From an uncultured Oscillospiraceae bacterium (GTDB taxonomy: Bacteria > Bacillota > Clostridia > Oscillospirales > Oscillospiraceae): DNA of 64,000 nucleotides. Position 1 is the first letter of the stretch. Every line of letters starts with the position of its first letter. The translations under genes and the position numbers were made by a program. The stretch covers positions 1 through 64,000 of the forward strand of contig CANQVO010000010.1 in assembly GCA_947627325.1 (NCBI GenBank), in the 5' to 3' direction. The notes under the pieces are model-generated. The model saw nothing but the letters and a program-made list of their open reading frames with translations, ran no database searches and was not told the DNA's origin. This document shows positions 44,533-53,129 of the stretch, one piece after another.

Positions 44533-46226
44533 GGGGCGCTCCTCTCGAAGCGGTAGGCGGAGAGGAGGGCCGCCGGCGTCTCGGCGGGCGCGTAGAAGAT
44601 GGTGACCGCATCCCCCACGTTCAGGGTGACCACCTCAGGCTGGTCGGCGGCGGAGAGGGTGTAGAACACCGTCTCCCCCTCCAGGCGGAGGAAGTAGACA
44701 GAGGTGCCGTCCAGCACGGCGGAGCGGATCTCGGCGATGGCGCCGGTGGCCTGGGTCTCCGGCCCGGGCGCGGGGGCCTGGGCGATGCCCTTGCTGCCCA
44801 GGAGGTCCAGGTAGTTCTTCTCGCACTGGGCCACGGTGGGGCCGGTGGCCACCACCTGGTACTGGGCCACGTTCACCATGGCGTAGAGCTTGACCAGCTG
44901 GTTGGCGTCCTTCAGGCTCATAAAGTAGGTGGGCTCCCCGGAGATGTTCAGGAGCAGGGGCCAGGTGGCGGTGTAGCCCAGGTCCTGCACCACCCCCTGG
45001 GCCGAGTTCATGGCCGAGCGCTCCACCGCGCCGGGGGCCTTGTAGTAGGCCGTCTCCTTGGTGCGCTGGTTGGACAGGAGGAAGCCCACGTTGGACTGGT
45101 CCCCGGTGATGGAGGTGACGCCGGTGTACATATACACGTCGTCGTTGAGGGCCACGTAGTTATAGCCCTCGGTGGTGACGGTGACGTTCCGCTGGCCAAA
45201 GATGGCGTTCCAAAAGCCGTTGACGTAGAGGCCGTGGTAGTTGTACTGCTGGACGATCAGGTCGGCGGGGTACACCCGATCCACCCAGGAGGGCACCTCC
45301 GGGTAGTACCGGCACGCCCCGGTCACCCCGTCCACCAGCACCGCGCCGCGGATGTCGGTGCCGCCAAAGAGGCCGATGGTCTTGACCAGCCGGGGGCAGA
45401 TCCAGTAGGGGTGGCCCTCCTCGTCGATCTCAAAGGTGGGCTGGGAGAACATCCAGGTGGGGTAGTGGAAGCGCAGGTGACGCTCCAGCTTGCGGTTGAA
45501 GAGCTCGCTGGGGGAGTAGCGCATCCCCTGGGGCAGGCGCACCACGCTGGCCTCCTGGGACACCATGTCCACGGTGATATAGGCGGGCAGACCCTCCGCG
45601 CGGTTGCCCAGCCACTTGAAGAAGTCCCCGTACTCCAGGTAGGTCACCCGCACCGGGCGGCCCTGGTAGTTGATCTGGGTGTAGGCGTCGGAGACCTCGA
45701 ACTGGCTGACCAGGTCAGACAGCTCGCCCATCTTCCGGTCCCCCAGCATCTCGGCGGACTGGGCGTCCAGCATGGGGATCTCGTTGAAGGACACCTCGCT
45801 GATCTCCACGGTAAAGTCCCCGTCCCGGGGCACCAGCAGGTCCCGGTAGGCCTTGGCCCGGAACAGGGGGATGGAGGTCAGCCAGCCGATGAACGCCACC
45901 AGCACCACCACCAGAAAGAGGACGCACACCGGGGCGCACTGGCTCTTGGCGAAGCGGAGAAAGACCTTGAGGTCCCGGTACTCCCTGGCCGCCGTGCCGG
46001 AGAGCAGGAGGGCGCAGAACACGTAGACCACGCACAGGAACAGGAGAAAGGCGTAAAACGTCCCGTCGTGGAAGTTGAGGGCGGGCAGGACGAAGTAGAA
46101 GTAGACCAGCCCCACCAGCGCGGTGACCGCCAGGCTGATCCCGGCCCGTCCCCACCGGCCCAGGGGCTTTTTTGCCCGGGGCTTCTTGACCCGTTCCGCG
46201 CGGATATGTTGGATGCGCTCGTCCAT
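44529..46226 (-). CDS. Large membrane-anchored protein of unknown function (565 aa)
   Basis: A basic N-terminal stretch (RAERVKKPRAKKPLGRWGR) leads into three to four transmembrane helices within residues ~30-140 (ISLAVTALVGLVYFYFVLPA, FLLFLCVVYVFCALLL, PVCVLFLVVVLVAFIGWLTS). About 400 residues of soluble, probably extracytoplasmic, beta-rich domain follow, with repeated VTYLEYGDFFKWLGN, PTWMFSQPTFEIDEEGHPYW and NVTVTTEGYNYVALNDDVYM. I do not recognise a family with certainty; similar conserved clostridial envelope proteins are annotated only as hypothetical. AAGGAGGTATTCCC precedes the ATG. It overlaps the adenosyltransferase gene by 4 bp. The signature W, Y and F-rich domain suggests ligand or polymer binding, unproven. 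Confidence 0.75.
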   Translation of the reverse strand: MDERIQHIRAERVKKPRAKKPLGRWGRAGISLAVTALVGLVYFYFVLPALNFHDGTFYAFLLFLCVVYVFCALLLSGTAAREYRDLKVFLRFAKSQCAPVCVLFLVVVLVAFIGWLTSIPLFRAKAYRDLLVPRDGDFTVEISEVSFNEIPMLDAQSAEMLGDRKMGELSDLVSQFEVSDAYTQINYQGRPVRVTYLEYGDFFKWLGNRAEGLPAYITVDMVSQEASVVRLPQGMRYSPSELFNRKLERHLRFHYPTWMFSQPTFEIDEEGHPYWICPRLVKTIGLFGGTDIRGAVLVDGVTGACRYYPEVPSWVDRVYPADLIVQQYNYHGLYVNGFWNAIFGQRNVTVTTEGYNYVALNDDVYMYTGVTSITGDQSNVGFLLSNQRTKETAYYKAPGAVERSAMNSAQGVVQDLGYTATWPLLLNISGEPTYFMSLKDANQLVKLYAMVNVAQYQVVATGPTVAQCEKNYLDLLGSKGIAQAPAPGPETQATGAIAEIRSAVLDGTSVYFLRLEGETVFYTLSAADQPEVVTLNVGDAVTIFYAPAETPAALLSAYRFERSAP

Positions 46227-46240
46227 GGGAATACCTCCTT

Positions 46241-48139
46241 TTAGTCGATGGCGCCGCCGGAGATGGCCTGGCGGAACAGCCGGCCGCTCTCGCTCAGATC
46301 CGCCTCCGTCCAGCCCGAGAGTTTGGCGCAGTCGGGGCGGAGGAGGGCGGCGGTCTCGTTTTTGTTGCACAGGCTCCAGGCCACAAAGCTGACCCCCCGG
46401 CGGTTCAATAGCTCGAACCACGCCTGGGCGGAGGCCGCGTCCACGCCCCCGCCGCCGGAGGCATCGCACAGGCCGCACTCGCTGACGAAGACGGGCACCC
46501 CCGCGTCCAGCGCCCGCTCCACCTTCTGGCGGTAGCTGTCCTTGTGGGTGGCGGCGTAGAAGTGGAAGGCGTAGACCACGTTGGGGTCGTCCAGCCGGTC
46601 CCCCGCCACCTCCTCCACATCCTGGCTCCAGGTGTTGGTGCCCACGATGACCACCGCGTCCGGGTCGTTTTGCCGGATGGCGGCCAGCACCGCCTGGGCG
46701 TAGGGCTTGATGACAGAGCCCCAGGGGGAGTTTTGCGGCTCGTTGCAGATCTCATAGAGCACGTTGTCGTACTGGGCGTATTTTGCCGACATCTCGGCGA
46801 AAAATTCCACCGCCTCTTCGGTGTGGGCGGCGGGGTCACCGTCGGAGAGGATGTGCCAGTCGAGGATGACGTACATCCCCAGGGCGTCCGCGGCGGTGAC
46901 CCCCTTGTGAATGAGGGCCTTGAGCGCCGCCTGGTCGCCGCCGGTGAGGTAGCCGCCGTACTCGGCGGTGTACATGGCCAGCCGCACCACATTGGCCCCC
47001 CAGTCGTCCCGGAGGGTGCGGAAGGCGTCCTCGCTGACGTAGTCGGGGAACCAGGCCAGGCCGTGGGTGGACACCCCCCGAAGCTGGACGGCGTTCCCCT
47101 CCGGGTCCGCCAGGCGGGTCCCCTCCACGTGGAGGGGCTTTATCTCCCCTACGGGGACGGTGACCTCCACGGCGGGGGGCTGGGAGGGCTGGGCCTGTCC
47201 CGCCGGGGCGGTCTGTCCCGCGCTCCCCGCCACCGTCAGCGCCCCGCCCCGGACGATCAGGCCCGCCGTGGCGCTCTCCCCGGCTTGCAGGGCGGCGTTG
47301 TAGTCCGCGCCGGTCACCCGCAGGCCGCCCTCCGTCGCCTCCACAGCGCAGTTCCAGAACTGCTCCGCCGCGGCCTGACCCTGGAGGGTGAGGCTCCAGC
47401 CGTCCACCGCCTCGTGGGCGGTGACGATCAGGTCATACTGGATAAAGTGGTCCGCCCCGCTGTCCCACTGGTTCACCACCCGCAGCTCCCCGGTCAGGGG
47501 CGGGGCGGCCAGCGCGCCGGCGCGGTACAAAATCACGGCGGCCTGGGCCCGGGTCAGGCGGCCCTGGGGGTCGAAGCGGCCGTCGGGCAGGCCGTTGGTC
47601 ACCCCCGCCCGGTAGGCCGCCAGGATGACGGGGGCCAGTTCCGGGTCCAGCCGGTCGTAGTCCGCCACGTCCCCGGCCTCCGCCGCCAGGCCCCGGTCCG
47701 CCGGGGACAGGGCCTCCATCAACAGGAAGATGGCCTCCTCCCGGGTGATGGCCGCCTCGAAAAAGTCCCCGCCCTGCCGGGCCTGGGGGGCGTAGGGGGC
47801 CCAGCGGCCGGGAAGCCAGCCCCGCTGGAAAAGCTGTTCCAGCGTCGCCCCGCACCAGTACTCCCCGGGGGCGGCCTCCCGCTCCAGCCCACCGCGCCGG
47901 GCGACCATGGCGGAAAACTCCCCCCGGCTCACGTCCCGCTCCGGGCCAAAGCTGCCGTCGGGGTAGCCCTTCAAAAGGCCCCCCTGGGCCATGGCGTTGA
48001 CCTCGGCGGCGTACCAGGCGTTCCCGGGCACGTCGGAAAAGGCCGGGGCCGACGTGGCCCGGGGCAGACACAGCCCCACCAGGCCCAGGCACAGACACAG
48101 GCCCAGCACGATGGCGCACAGGCGTTTGCGGCGGCGCAT
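46241..48139 (-). CDS. SLH-anchored CBM2-GH5 endoglucanase
   Basis: A 632-residue secreted enzyme. A signal peptide (LCAIVLGLCLCLGLVGLC) is followed by three SLH motifs (AFSDVPGNAWYAAEV, a middle degenerate one, LARAAVI-type third), a CBM2-like cellulose-binding domain (RVVNQWDSGADHFIQYDL, WSLTLQG, DYNAALQAGESATAGL), a short Pro linker and a GH5 catalytic domain (GVSTHGLAWFPDYVSEDAF, YVILDWHILSDGDP). The acid/base Glu is in YEICNEPQN and the nucleophile Glu in FVSECG. It would cut beta-1,4-glucan at the cell surface while tethered to the wall. I chose the ATG at 48137-48139, 7 nt from AGGAGG; the ATG at 48145 lies directly against it. Confidence 0.9.
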   Translation of the reverse strand: MRRRKRLCAIVLGLCLCLGLVGLCLPRATSAPAFSDVPGNAWYAAEVNAMAQGGLLKGYPDGSFGPERDVSRGEFSAMVARRGGLEREAAPGEYWCGATLEQLFQRGWLPGRWAPYAPQARQGGDFFEAAITREEAIFLLMEALSPADRGLAAEAGDVADYDRLDPELAPVILAAYRAGVTNGLPDGRFDPQGRLTRAQAAVILYRAGALAAPPLTGELRVVNQWDSGADHFIQYDLIVTAHEAVDGWSLTLQGQAAAEQFWNCAVEATEGGLRVTGADYNAALQAGESATAGLIVRGGALTVAGSAGQTAPAGQAQPSQPPAVEVTVPVGEIKPLHVEGTRLADPEGNAVQLRGVSTHGLAWFPDYVSEDAFRTLRDDWGANVVRLAMYTAEYGGYLTGGDQAALKALIHKGVTAADALGMYVILDWHILSDGDPAAHTEEAVEFFAEMSAKYAQYDNVLYEICNEPQNSPWGSVIKPYAQAVLAAIRQNDPDAVVIVGTNTWSQDVEEVAGDRLDDPNVVYAFHFYAATHKDSYRQKVERALDAGVPVFVSECGLCDASGGGGVDAASAQAWFELLNRRGVSFVAWSLCNKNETAALLRPDCAKLSGWTEADLSESGRLFRQAISGGAID

Positions 48140-48170
48140 CTCCATCCCTCCTGACCGTTCTCTCCTCCAG

Positions 48171-48199
48171 ATCATACCACCTTTTGCCCCCGTTGTCCA
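48171..48199 (-). promoter_or_regulatory. Promoter of the GH5 gene
   Basis: On the minus strand: TGGACA (48194-48199), a 17-bp spacer, and TATGAT (48171-48176). Confidence 0.82.
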
Positions 48200-48244
48200 C
48201 CGGGGGCGGGGCGGGCCATCGGGGAAAGCCCTCCCCCATCTGCC

Positions 48245-48271
48245 AAAAAAGGCGGCAGAGCCGCCTTTTTT
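48245..48271 (-). terminator. Bidirectional terminator after the DUF975 gene
   Basis: AAAAAAGGCGGC (48245-48256) and GCCGCCTTTTTT (48260-48271) form a perfect stem with a 3-nt loop. It ends the xpaC-DUF975 operon. Confidence 0.93.
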
Positions 48272-48314
48272 GACAGGGCCGCGCCCATCACGCGCCGAAG
48301 CGCTTTTTTAGCCG

Positions 48315-49628
48315 TTATCCCTCGGGGGGCTGATCTTCCGCCGGGGGTACTTCCGCGGGAGGCTGGGGCGCCGGGGCCACCGGGGGCTCCGCCACCGGGG
48401 GCTGGGGCGCCGGGGCCGACGGGGGCTCCGCCACCGGGGGCTGGGGAGCCTGGGGAGGCGCCGGGGGCGCTTCCACGAAGGGCGCGGGCTGGGGCGCCGG
48501 GGCCGCCGGAGGCTCTGCCACCGGGGGCTGGGGAGCCTGGGGAGGCGCCGGGGGCGCTTCCACGAAGGGCGCGGGCTGGGCCGCGGGGGCGGGCTCCGCC
48601 CCGTCGGGGGCCAGCACCACCCGGCCGGTGACGGTGAGGAAGAACCCGGCCTCGGCCACGGTCTGGTAGGCGTAGAGCCACAGGCTCAGGGGCAGGCAGG
48701 CCAGCCACGTCACCACCAGAGACACGTTCATGGGCCCCGTCACGCTCTCGATCAGTTCGCCCAGGTTGCCCACCATCCACGCCTGGATCGCCCGCTCGTC
48801 GGCCACCACCTGGGCCATCCGGCCCAGCTCCATCAGCCAGTCCCCGGCCCAGTTAAGTATCACCACCGAGATGCCCACGCCGGCCACCACTAGGGCGATC
48901 AGCGCCACCAGCAGGCCCCAGCCCAGGAAGGACAGGTCCAGGACGAGCTTCTTCAGGTAGTTGCCCCGCATGGTCTGCTTGCTGGCGGTGATGGAGGCGA
49001 ACACCCCCTTGTCGGGGTCGGACATGACAAAGTAGGGGGCCAGGCAGTAGCGCAGGGACACAAAAAAGCCGAACACGCTGGCCGCCACGGAGAGGAGTGC
49101 GGACAGCACCCCAAAAGCCGCGCCGTCCAGGACCAGGGACAAGACCCCGCCCACCACGCCGCAGACCAGGGCGATGAGCAGGACCCACAGGCAGGTGAAG
49201 ATGAAGGTCATGATCTCGGTGCCGATGGCCCGGCCGGCCAGGGGGAAGCCGGAGAACACGTCCCCCACCCCGGTCTGCTGGCGGCGGAACAGGCGCAGGG
49301 CGTAGCCCTTGTAGCCGTAGCTCATCACCATGGTGAACAGGCTCAACAGCACCGAGATGAACATAGTAAGCAACCCGCCGCTCACCATCCGCCCCGCCGC
49401 GCCCGCGGCCCAGAGCTCGTCGGGCTCCTGGCCCCGGCGGAGCATGGCCTCCATCTCCTCCGCGATCTGGGGCAGGATCTGCCGGGTGGGGTCCAGCAGG
49501 CCCTGGATCACCTGGGGCAGGGTCATGGCCAGCAGGATGAACACCAGCGTGACCACCCAGGCCCTGGGCCGGGCCTCCCGAATGAGGCCCTTGGCCTCCA
49601 ATTTCAGTGTTTTGCGGTCGTAGTACAT
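48315..49628 (-). CDS. DUF975-family membrane protein with Pro/Ala-rich tail
   Basis: A 437-residue protein. It begins MYYDRKTLKLEAKGLIREAR, the DUF975 N-terminal motif, followed by about six transmembrane helices (AWVVTLVFILLAMTLPQVI, LLTMFISVLLSLFTMVMSYG, IFTCLWVLLIALVCGVVGGV, a middle ASITASKQTMRGNYLKKLVL loop, and C-terminal helices). DUF975 proteins are poorly characterised integral membrane proteins. The last ~105 residues are a low-complexity Pro/Ala tail with a 29-residue repeat. AAGGAAGATACGCC is the ribosome binding site. It is the last gene of the xpaC-telA operon. Confidence 0.85.
   Translation of the reverse strand: MYYDRKTLKLEAKGLIREARPRAWVVTLVFILLAMTLPQVIQGLLDPTRQILPQIAEEMEAMLRRGQEPDELWAAGAAGRMVSGGLLTMFISVLLSLFTMVMSYGYKGYALRLFRRQQTGVGDVFSGFPLAGRAIGTEIMTFIFTCLWVLLIALVCGVVGGVLSLVLDGAAFGVLSALLSVAASVFGFFVSLRYCLAPYFVMSDPDKGVFASITASKQTMRGNYLKKLVLDLSFLGWGLLVALIALVVAGVGISVVILNWAGDWLMELGRMAQVVADERAIQAWMVGNLGELIESVTGPMNVSLVVTWLACLPLSLWLYAYQTVAEAGFFLTVTGRVVLAPDGAEPAPAAQPAPFVEAPPAPPQAPQPPVAEPPAAPAPQPAPFVEAPPAPPQAPQPPVAEPPSAPAPQPPVAEPPVAPAPQPPAEVPPAEDQPPEG
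48337..48597 (-). repeat. 87-bp coding tandem repeat (29-aa Pro/Ala unit)
   Basis: Two near-identical 87-bp units begin at about 48424 and 48511, encoding PAPFVEAPPAPPQAPQPP plus VAEPPAAPAPQ. They are flanked by shorter VAEPP units down to 48337. Confidence 0.88.
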
Positions 49629-49677
49629 GGCGTATCTTCCTTTCCCTGTTTCGTTGGATAAGACCAGGCCGCGGGGG

Positions 49678-50664
49678 TCATCTGCGCCCCACGCCGCCGC
49701 CGCGGGTGTGCCCGCCGGAGTGGAATCCGCCTCCGCCGGAGCGGAAGCCCCCGCCCCCGGAGCGGAAGGAGGAGTGGCCGGTGGAGAACCCGCCGCCCCG
49801 GCGGCCCACGCCGCCGCCCCGGGTGTGTCCGCCGGTGTGGAACCCGCCGTCAAAGCCGATCCCGCCGCCCGCGCCGGGGGGCGGGCCGGGGGCGTGGGGC
49901 GGCGGGCCGGGGGGCGGGCCGTACCGCCGCCGGCGCCAGAAGAAGATGGGCCAGGGGCGGTAGTAGCCGTACCAGGGGTCGTAATAGTGGTGGAAGCCCC
50001 GGCGCACCGTACTGCCCAGGGCGATGAGCACCACCACGGCGATGAAGAGGAAGGCGGTGAACACCGCCAGCGCGCCCACCAGGCCCATGGCCCCGCTCCC
50101 GCTGGTCTCCTGGGGGTGGGTGGGGGCGGGGACGTAGTCGGGGGCGGCGTCCGCCCCGCTGCCGGCGTAGTAGTTCTCCAGCCAGGCGCAGGCGGCGTCG
50201 AAGAAGCCGGACACGGCGGCGTCGTAGTCGTCGGCGTCAAAGTCGTCGTAGAAATGGTCCTCCATCCAGCCGTTGAGGGTGGCGTCGCTCAAAGCGTCTT
50301 CCAGCCCCGAGCCCACCATGAGCCAGCACTTTTTCAGGCCGTCGTCGGTGTAGTCGCCGGTGGCGAAGACCAGGAGCAGGCCGTTGTCCAGTTCCTCCGA
50401 GCCCACGCCCCACTGCTCAAAGCACTCGTAGGCGTAGCTCTCCCCGTCCAGCCCGTCCATGAACCGCACCGACACGATCACGATCTGCGCGCCGGTGCGC
50501 TGGAACAGGGCCTCGTCCCGCTGGACGATCTCCTGTTCCAGGTCGTCGTCCAGCACCTGGGCGTAGTCGCCCACATAGCCGTTGGCGGGCCGGTCCACCA
50601 CCGCCAGGGCGGGGGTGACCAACAGCGCCAGGCACACAAGCAGGCTGAAAAGGCGTTTTTTCAT
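49678..50664 (-). CDS. TPM-domain protein with Gly-rich tail (YgcG-like)
   Basis: A 328-residue secreted membrane protein: signal peptide (SLLVCLALLVTPALA); a TPM domain at ~25-170 (NGYVGDYAQVLDDDLEQEIV, GAQIVIVSVRFMDG, DNGLLLVFATGDYTDD), a fold found in photosystem repair Psb32 and bacterial YgcG proteins; one transmembrane helix (AMGLVGALAVFTAFLFIAVV); and a tail rich in Tyr/Pro, then in Gly/Ser/Phe/His (GGGFSTGHSSFRSGGGG), ending in repeats. AAGGAGAGAGCC precedes the ATG. The downstream DUF975 gene starts 50 bp on. In many bacteria TPM proteins pair with LemA, which is the gene immediately upstream here. Confidence 0.88.
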   Translation of the reverse strand: MKKRLFSLLVCLALLVTPALAVVDRPANGYVGDYAQVLDDDLEQEIVQRDEALFQRTGAQIVIVSVRFMDGLDGESYAYECFEQWGVGSEELDNGLLLVFATGDYTDDGLKKCWLMVGSGLEDALSDATLNGWMEDHFYDDFDADDYDAAVSGFFDAACAWLENYYAGSGADAAPDYVPAPTHPQETSGSGAMGLVGALAVFTAFLFIAVVVLIALGSTVRRGFHHYYDPWYGYYRPWPIFFWRRRRYGPPPGPPPHAPGPPPGAGGGIGFDGGFHTGGHTRGGGVGRRGGGFSTGHSSFRSGGGGFRSGGGGFHSGGHTRGGGVGRR

Positions 50665-50674
50665 GGCTCTCTCC

Positions 50675-51205
50675 TTATTGGTAGACCGTCAGGGGCTTGA
50701 CCCCGGTGAGCCCGCCCAGCACGTTGGCGGGAAAGGCGGCCAGGGTCTTGGTGTTAAAGGTCTGGGCCAGGTCGGTGTAAGGGTCCCGGCGGATGCGAAG
50801 GGCGATGGAGTCCAGGGTGGCCTTGAGGTCGGACAGATCCCGCCGGGACGCCTCCGACAGCTCCGCCCCGGAGAGCAGGTCCACGACCTCCTGGGCGGGG
50901 CCCGTCAAATCGGCGGCGCTGTCCCCGGCCCGGAAGGCCTCCACCCGGCCCCGCAGGGCCTCCACCTGGGGCGTCTCCCCCAGGCCGCTGTTTTGGGCTA
51001 CCGTGCAGAGGTTGGCGCAGGCGTCCGCCCGGCGGGCCAGGTCGGAGCGCACCCCGGTCCCGTCGCCGTACGCCCCCTGGGAGAAGACGGTCAGGGCCTC
51101 CTTCCGCAGGGCGTTCAAGGAGCGGTGGGAGCCGAAGAGGGCGGCGGCCAAAATCACCGCCGCGGTGACGATCAGCGCGGTCCTTGTGGACTTGATGGGG
51201 ACCAC
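50675..51205 (-). CDS. LemA-like membrane protein (diverged)
   Basis: A 176-residue protein with one N-terminal transmembrane helix (TALIVTAAVILAAALFGSHR) and a helical bundle whose last part, DPYTDLAQTFNTKTLAAFPA then NVLGGLTGVKPL, matches the LemA ending (FN-x-x-FP-x-N-hydrophobic-G-x-K-P). The first helices are shorter and more diverged than usual. The start is uncertain: the GTG at 51205 overlaps its own ribosome binding site, and the codon best spaced from GGGAGGTGG is an ATC at 51191-51193. It sits between telA and the TPM gene, matching the frequent LemA-TPM pairing. Confidence 0.7.
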   Translation of the reverse strand: MVPIKSTRTALIVTAAVILAAALFGSHRSLNALRKEALTVFSQGAYGDGTGVRSDLARRADACANLCTVAQNSGLGETPQVEALRGRVEAFRAGDSAADLTGPAQEVVDLLSGAELSEASRRDLSDLKATLDSIALRIRRDPYTDLAQTFNTKTLAAFPANVLGGLTGVKPLTVYQ

Positions 51206-51234
51206 CTCCCGGAAAAGATCTCAGCGGCGGGGGA

Positions 51235-52404
51235 TCAGCCCCGCAGCTCCAACAGCTTCTGCTTCAGCTCGCCCTCGATGCGGCCCAGCTCCGCCTCCGC
51301 CTCGCGGCGCTTCTGGCGGCCCTCCTCCTGGATGTGCATGACCTCGTCCAGGGTAGCGATGAGCTTCTGGTTGGTGCTCTGGAGCGTCTCGATGTCCACC
51401 ACCGAACGCTCCGCCTCCTTGGCGGTGGCCACCGTGCCCATCTGGAGCATCTCGGCGTTCTTTTCCAGCAGGTCGTTGGTCATCTGTGTGACGGCGCTCT
51501 GGGCCTGGGTGGCCTCCTTGGCGTGCTGGAGGCCCAGGGCCAGGACCATCTGGGACTTCCACAGGGGGATGGTGTTCACCAGGGAGGACTGGATCTTCTC
51601 CAGCATCAGGGTGTCGTTGTTCTGCAAAAGGCGGGTCTGGGGGCCCATCTGCACGGACATCATCCGGGTGAGCTCCAGGTCGTGGAGCTTGCGCTCAAAG
51701 CGGGTGCAGAGGTTCGCCAGGTCGTTATACGCCTGGGCGTCCTCCTGGGCGCCGCTGGTCTCCGCCTTTTTCTTGAGCTCGGCAAGGTCTGTGGAGCGGA
51801 CCTGTTCCAGGCGCTTTTTCCCCGCCAGGATATACATGGTCAACTCCTTATAGTACTTGGTGTTCAGCTCGTACATCTGGTCCAGCATGGCGATGTCCTT
51901 CATCAGGGTGACCTGGTGGCCCTCCAGGATGGAGACGATCTTATCCACGTTGGCCTCCGCCTTGGCGTAGCCGGCCTTCAGGCTCTCCAACTCGTCCCGC
52001 TTTTTCTGGAACCAGCCGGCGATGCCCTTTTTCTGCGGGCCGTTGAACCCCTTGAGCTCCACCACCAGGTCGGACAGGGCCTCCCCCACCTCCCCCAGGT
52101 CCTTGGAGCGGACGGAGTTGAGGGAGTTCTCGGAAAAGGCGGCGATGTTCTTCTGCGCGGCGGCACCGTATTGGAGCACCACGGCGGAGTCGGTGATGTC
52201 GATCTTCTGGGCGAAGTCGTCCACCATCTTCCGCTCCGCGTCGGACAGCATGGACTCGTCCAGCTTCACCGCCGTGGCGTCCCGGTCCTTGGCCTGGTCG
52301 GCGGGGGCGGAAGCGGGGGCGGCGGGGGTCTGGGGGACGGCCGCGGCGGCGGCGCCCAGGTCGGGGGTCAGGGTCAGCTCCGGGGTCAGATTTTCCTCGC
52401 TCAT
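51235..52404 (-). CDS. telA: TelA / toxic-anion-resistance family protein
   Basis: A 389-residue, almost entirely helical protein: a low-complexity Ala/Pro/Thr N-terminus of ~45 residues, then the TelA domain (AERKMVDDFAQKIDITDSAV, IAAFSENSLNSVRSKDLGEV, KYYKELTMYILAGKKRLEQV, LVNTIPLWKSQMVLALGL), ending in a coiled coil (QEEGRQKRREAEAELGRIEG). TelA proteins were linked to tellurite and other envelope stress but the molecular role is unclear. It occurs together with xpaC in many Firmicutes, as here (42 bp apart). AGGAAAGGAAGAACTGCC precedes the ATG. Confidence 0.93.
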   Translation of the reverse strand: MSEENLTPELTLTPDLGAAAAAVPQTPAAPASAPADQAKDRDATAVKLDESMLSDAERKMVDDFAQKIDITDSAVVLQYGAAAQKNIAAFSENSLNSVRSKDLGEVGEALSDLVVELKGFNGPQKKGIAGWFQKKRDELESLKAGYAKAEANVDKIVSILEGHQVTLMKDIAMLDQMYELNTKYYKELTMYILAGKKRLEQVRSTDLAELKKKAETSGAQEDAQAYNDLANLCTRFERKLHDLELTRMMSVQMGPQTRLLQNNDTLMLEKIQSSLVNTIPLWKSQMVLALGLQHAKEATQAQSAVTQMTNDLLEKNAEMLQMGTVATAKEAERSVVDIETLQSTNQKLIATLDEVMHIQEEGRQKRREAEAELGRIEGELKQKLLELRG

Positions 52405-52445
52405 GGCAGTTCTTCCTTTCCTGTTTATGGATTTATAGAAGTGGG

Positions 52446-53099
52446 TCAGGTCCCGGGCATCTGCGTCCCGCCCAGCCCCTCCCGGGCCATCATCTGTTCC
52501 AGCACGGCCACGTCGGTGGAGATGTCCAGCGCCTCCGCGCCGAAGAGGGCGTCCAGCTGTTTGTCAAAGGCCTGGACGATGAGGGCCATGATGGTCTCGA
52601 TCCTGCCCTTGGTCCCGTCGATGTTCTCCCCCTCGATCCCCGCCTCGTCCATGCGGTCATAGGCGTTGAGGAGCTTGAGGGTGGTGGGCAGGTAGTAGCT
52701 GAGGAAGCGGCGGATCTGGCCCCGCTTTTCCGGGTGCTTTTCCACCTCCTGGAAGATCTTGTCGGTGACCGCTTCCAGGTGGTCGATCTGCGCGGAGATC
52801 TGGGGGCCCGCGATGGCGTCGTTGAGGCGGCGCATCTCGGCCACGGCCCTGTCCCGCTCCGCCTTCAGCTCCGCCAGGGCCTTTTCCTCCTCCGTCCGGG
52901 GCTCCGGGACGGGGTCGGGGACGGTGACCGTCCTGTCCTTCCAGATCAGCCCCCGGCCCGCGGCGTACACCGCGGCGGACAGGGCGATAAGCAGGGCGAA
53001 GTGGGTCAGCCGGTACATAGGCAGAAACAATGCCCACACCGCCCACAGCGCCCCCACGGCGTAGATGGGGTACGGAGACTTGATCCGGCGCACAGCCAC
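52446..53099 (-). CDS. xpaC: XpaC-family protein (5-bromo-4-chloroindolyl phosphate hydrolysis family)
   Basis: A 217-residue protein with two N-terminal transmembrane helices (YPIYAVGALWAVWALFLPMY, HFALLIALSAAVYAAGRGLI) and a helical C-terminal domain (EEEKALAELKAERDRAVAEM, GQIRRFLSYYLPTTLKLLNA, IETIMALIVQAFDKQLDALF). This is the XpaC pattern. It is named for a phosphatase-like phenotype, and probably acts with TelA in the envelope. I chose the GTG at 53097-53099, spaced from GAGGAGGGGA; an earlier GTG at 53117 lacks a site. It is the first gene of the operon, behind a consensus promoter. Confidence 0.9.
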   Translation of the reverse strand: MAVRRIKSPYPIYAVGALWAVWALFLPMYRLTHFALLIALSAAVYAAGRGLIWKDRTVTVPDPVPEPRTEEEKALAELKAERDRAVAEMRRLNDAIAGPQISAQIDHLEAVTDKIFQEVEKHPEKRGQIRRFLSYYLPTTLKLLNAYDRMDEAGIEGENIDGTKGRIETIMALIVQAFDKQLDALFGAEALDISTDVAVLEQMMAREGLGGTQMPGT

Positions 53100-53129
53100 G
53101 CGCTCCCCTCCTCTCACACAGTTACCCCT

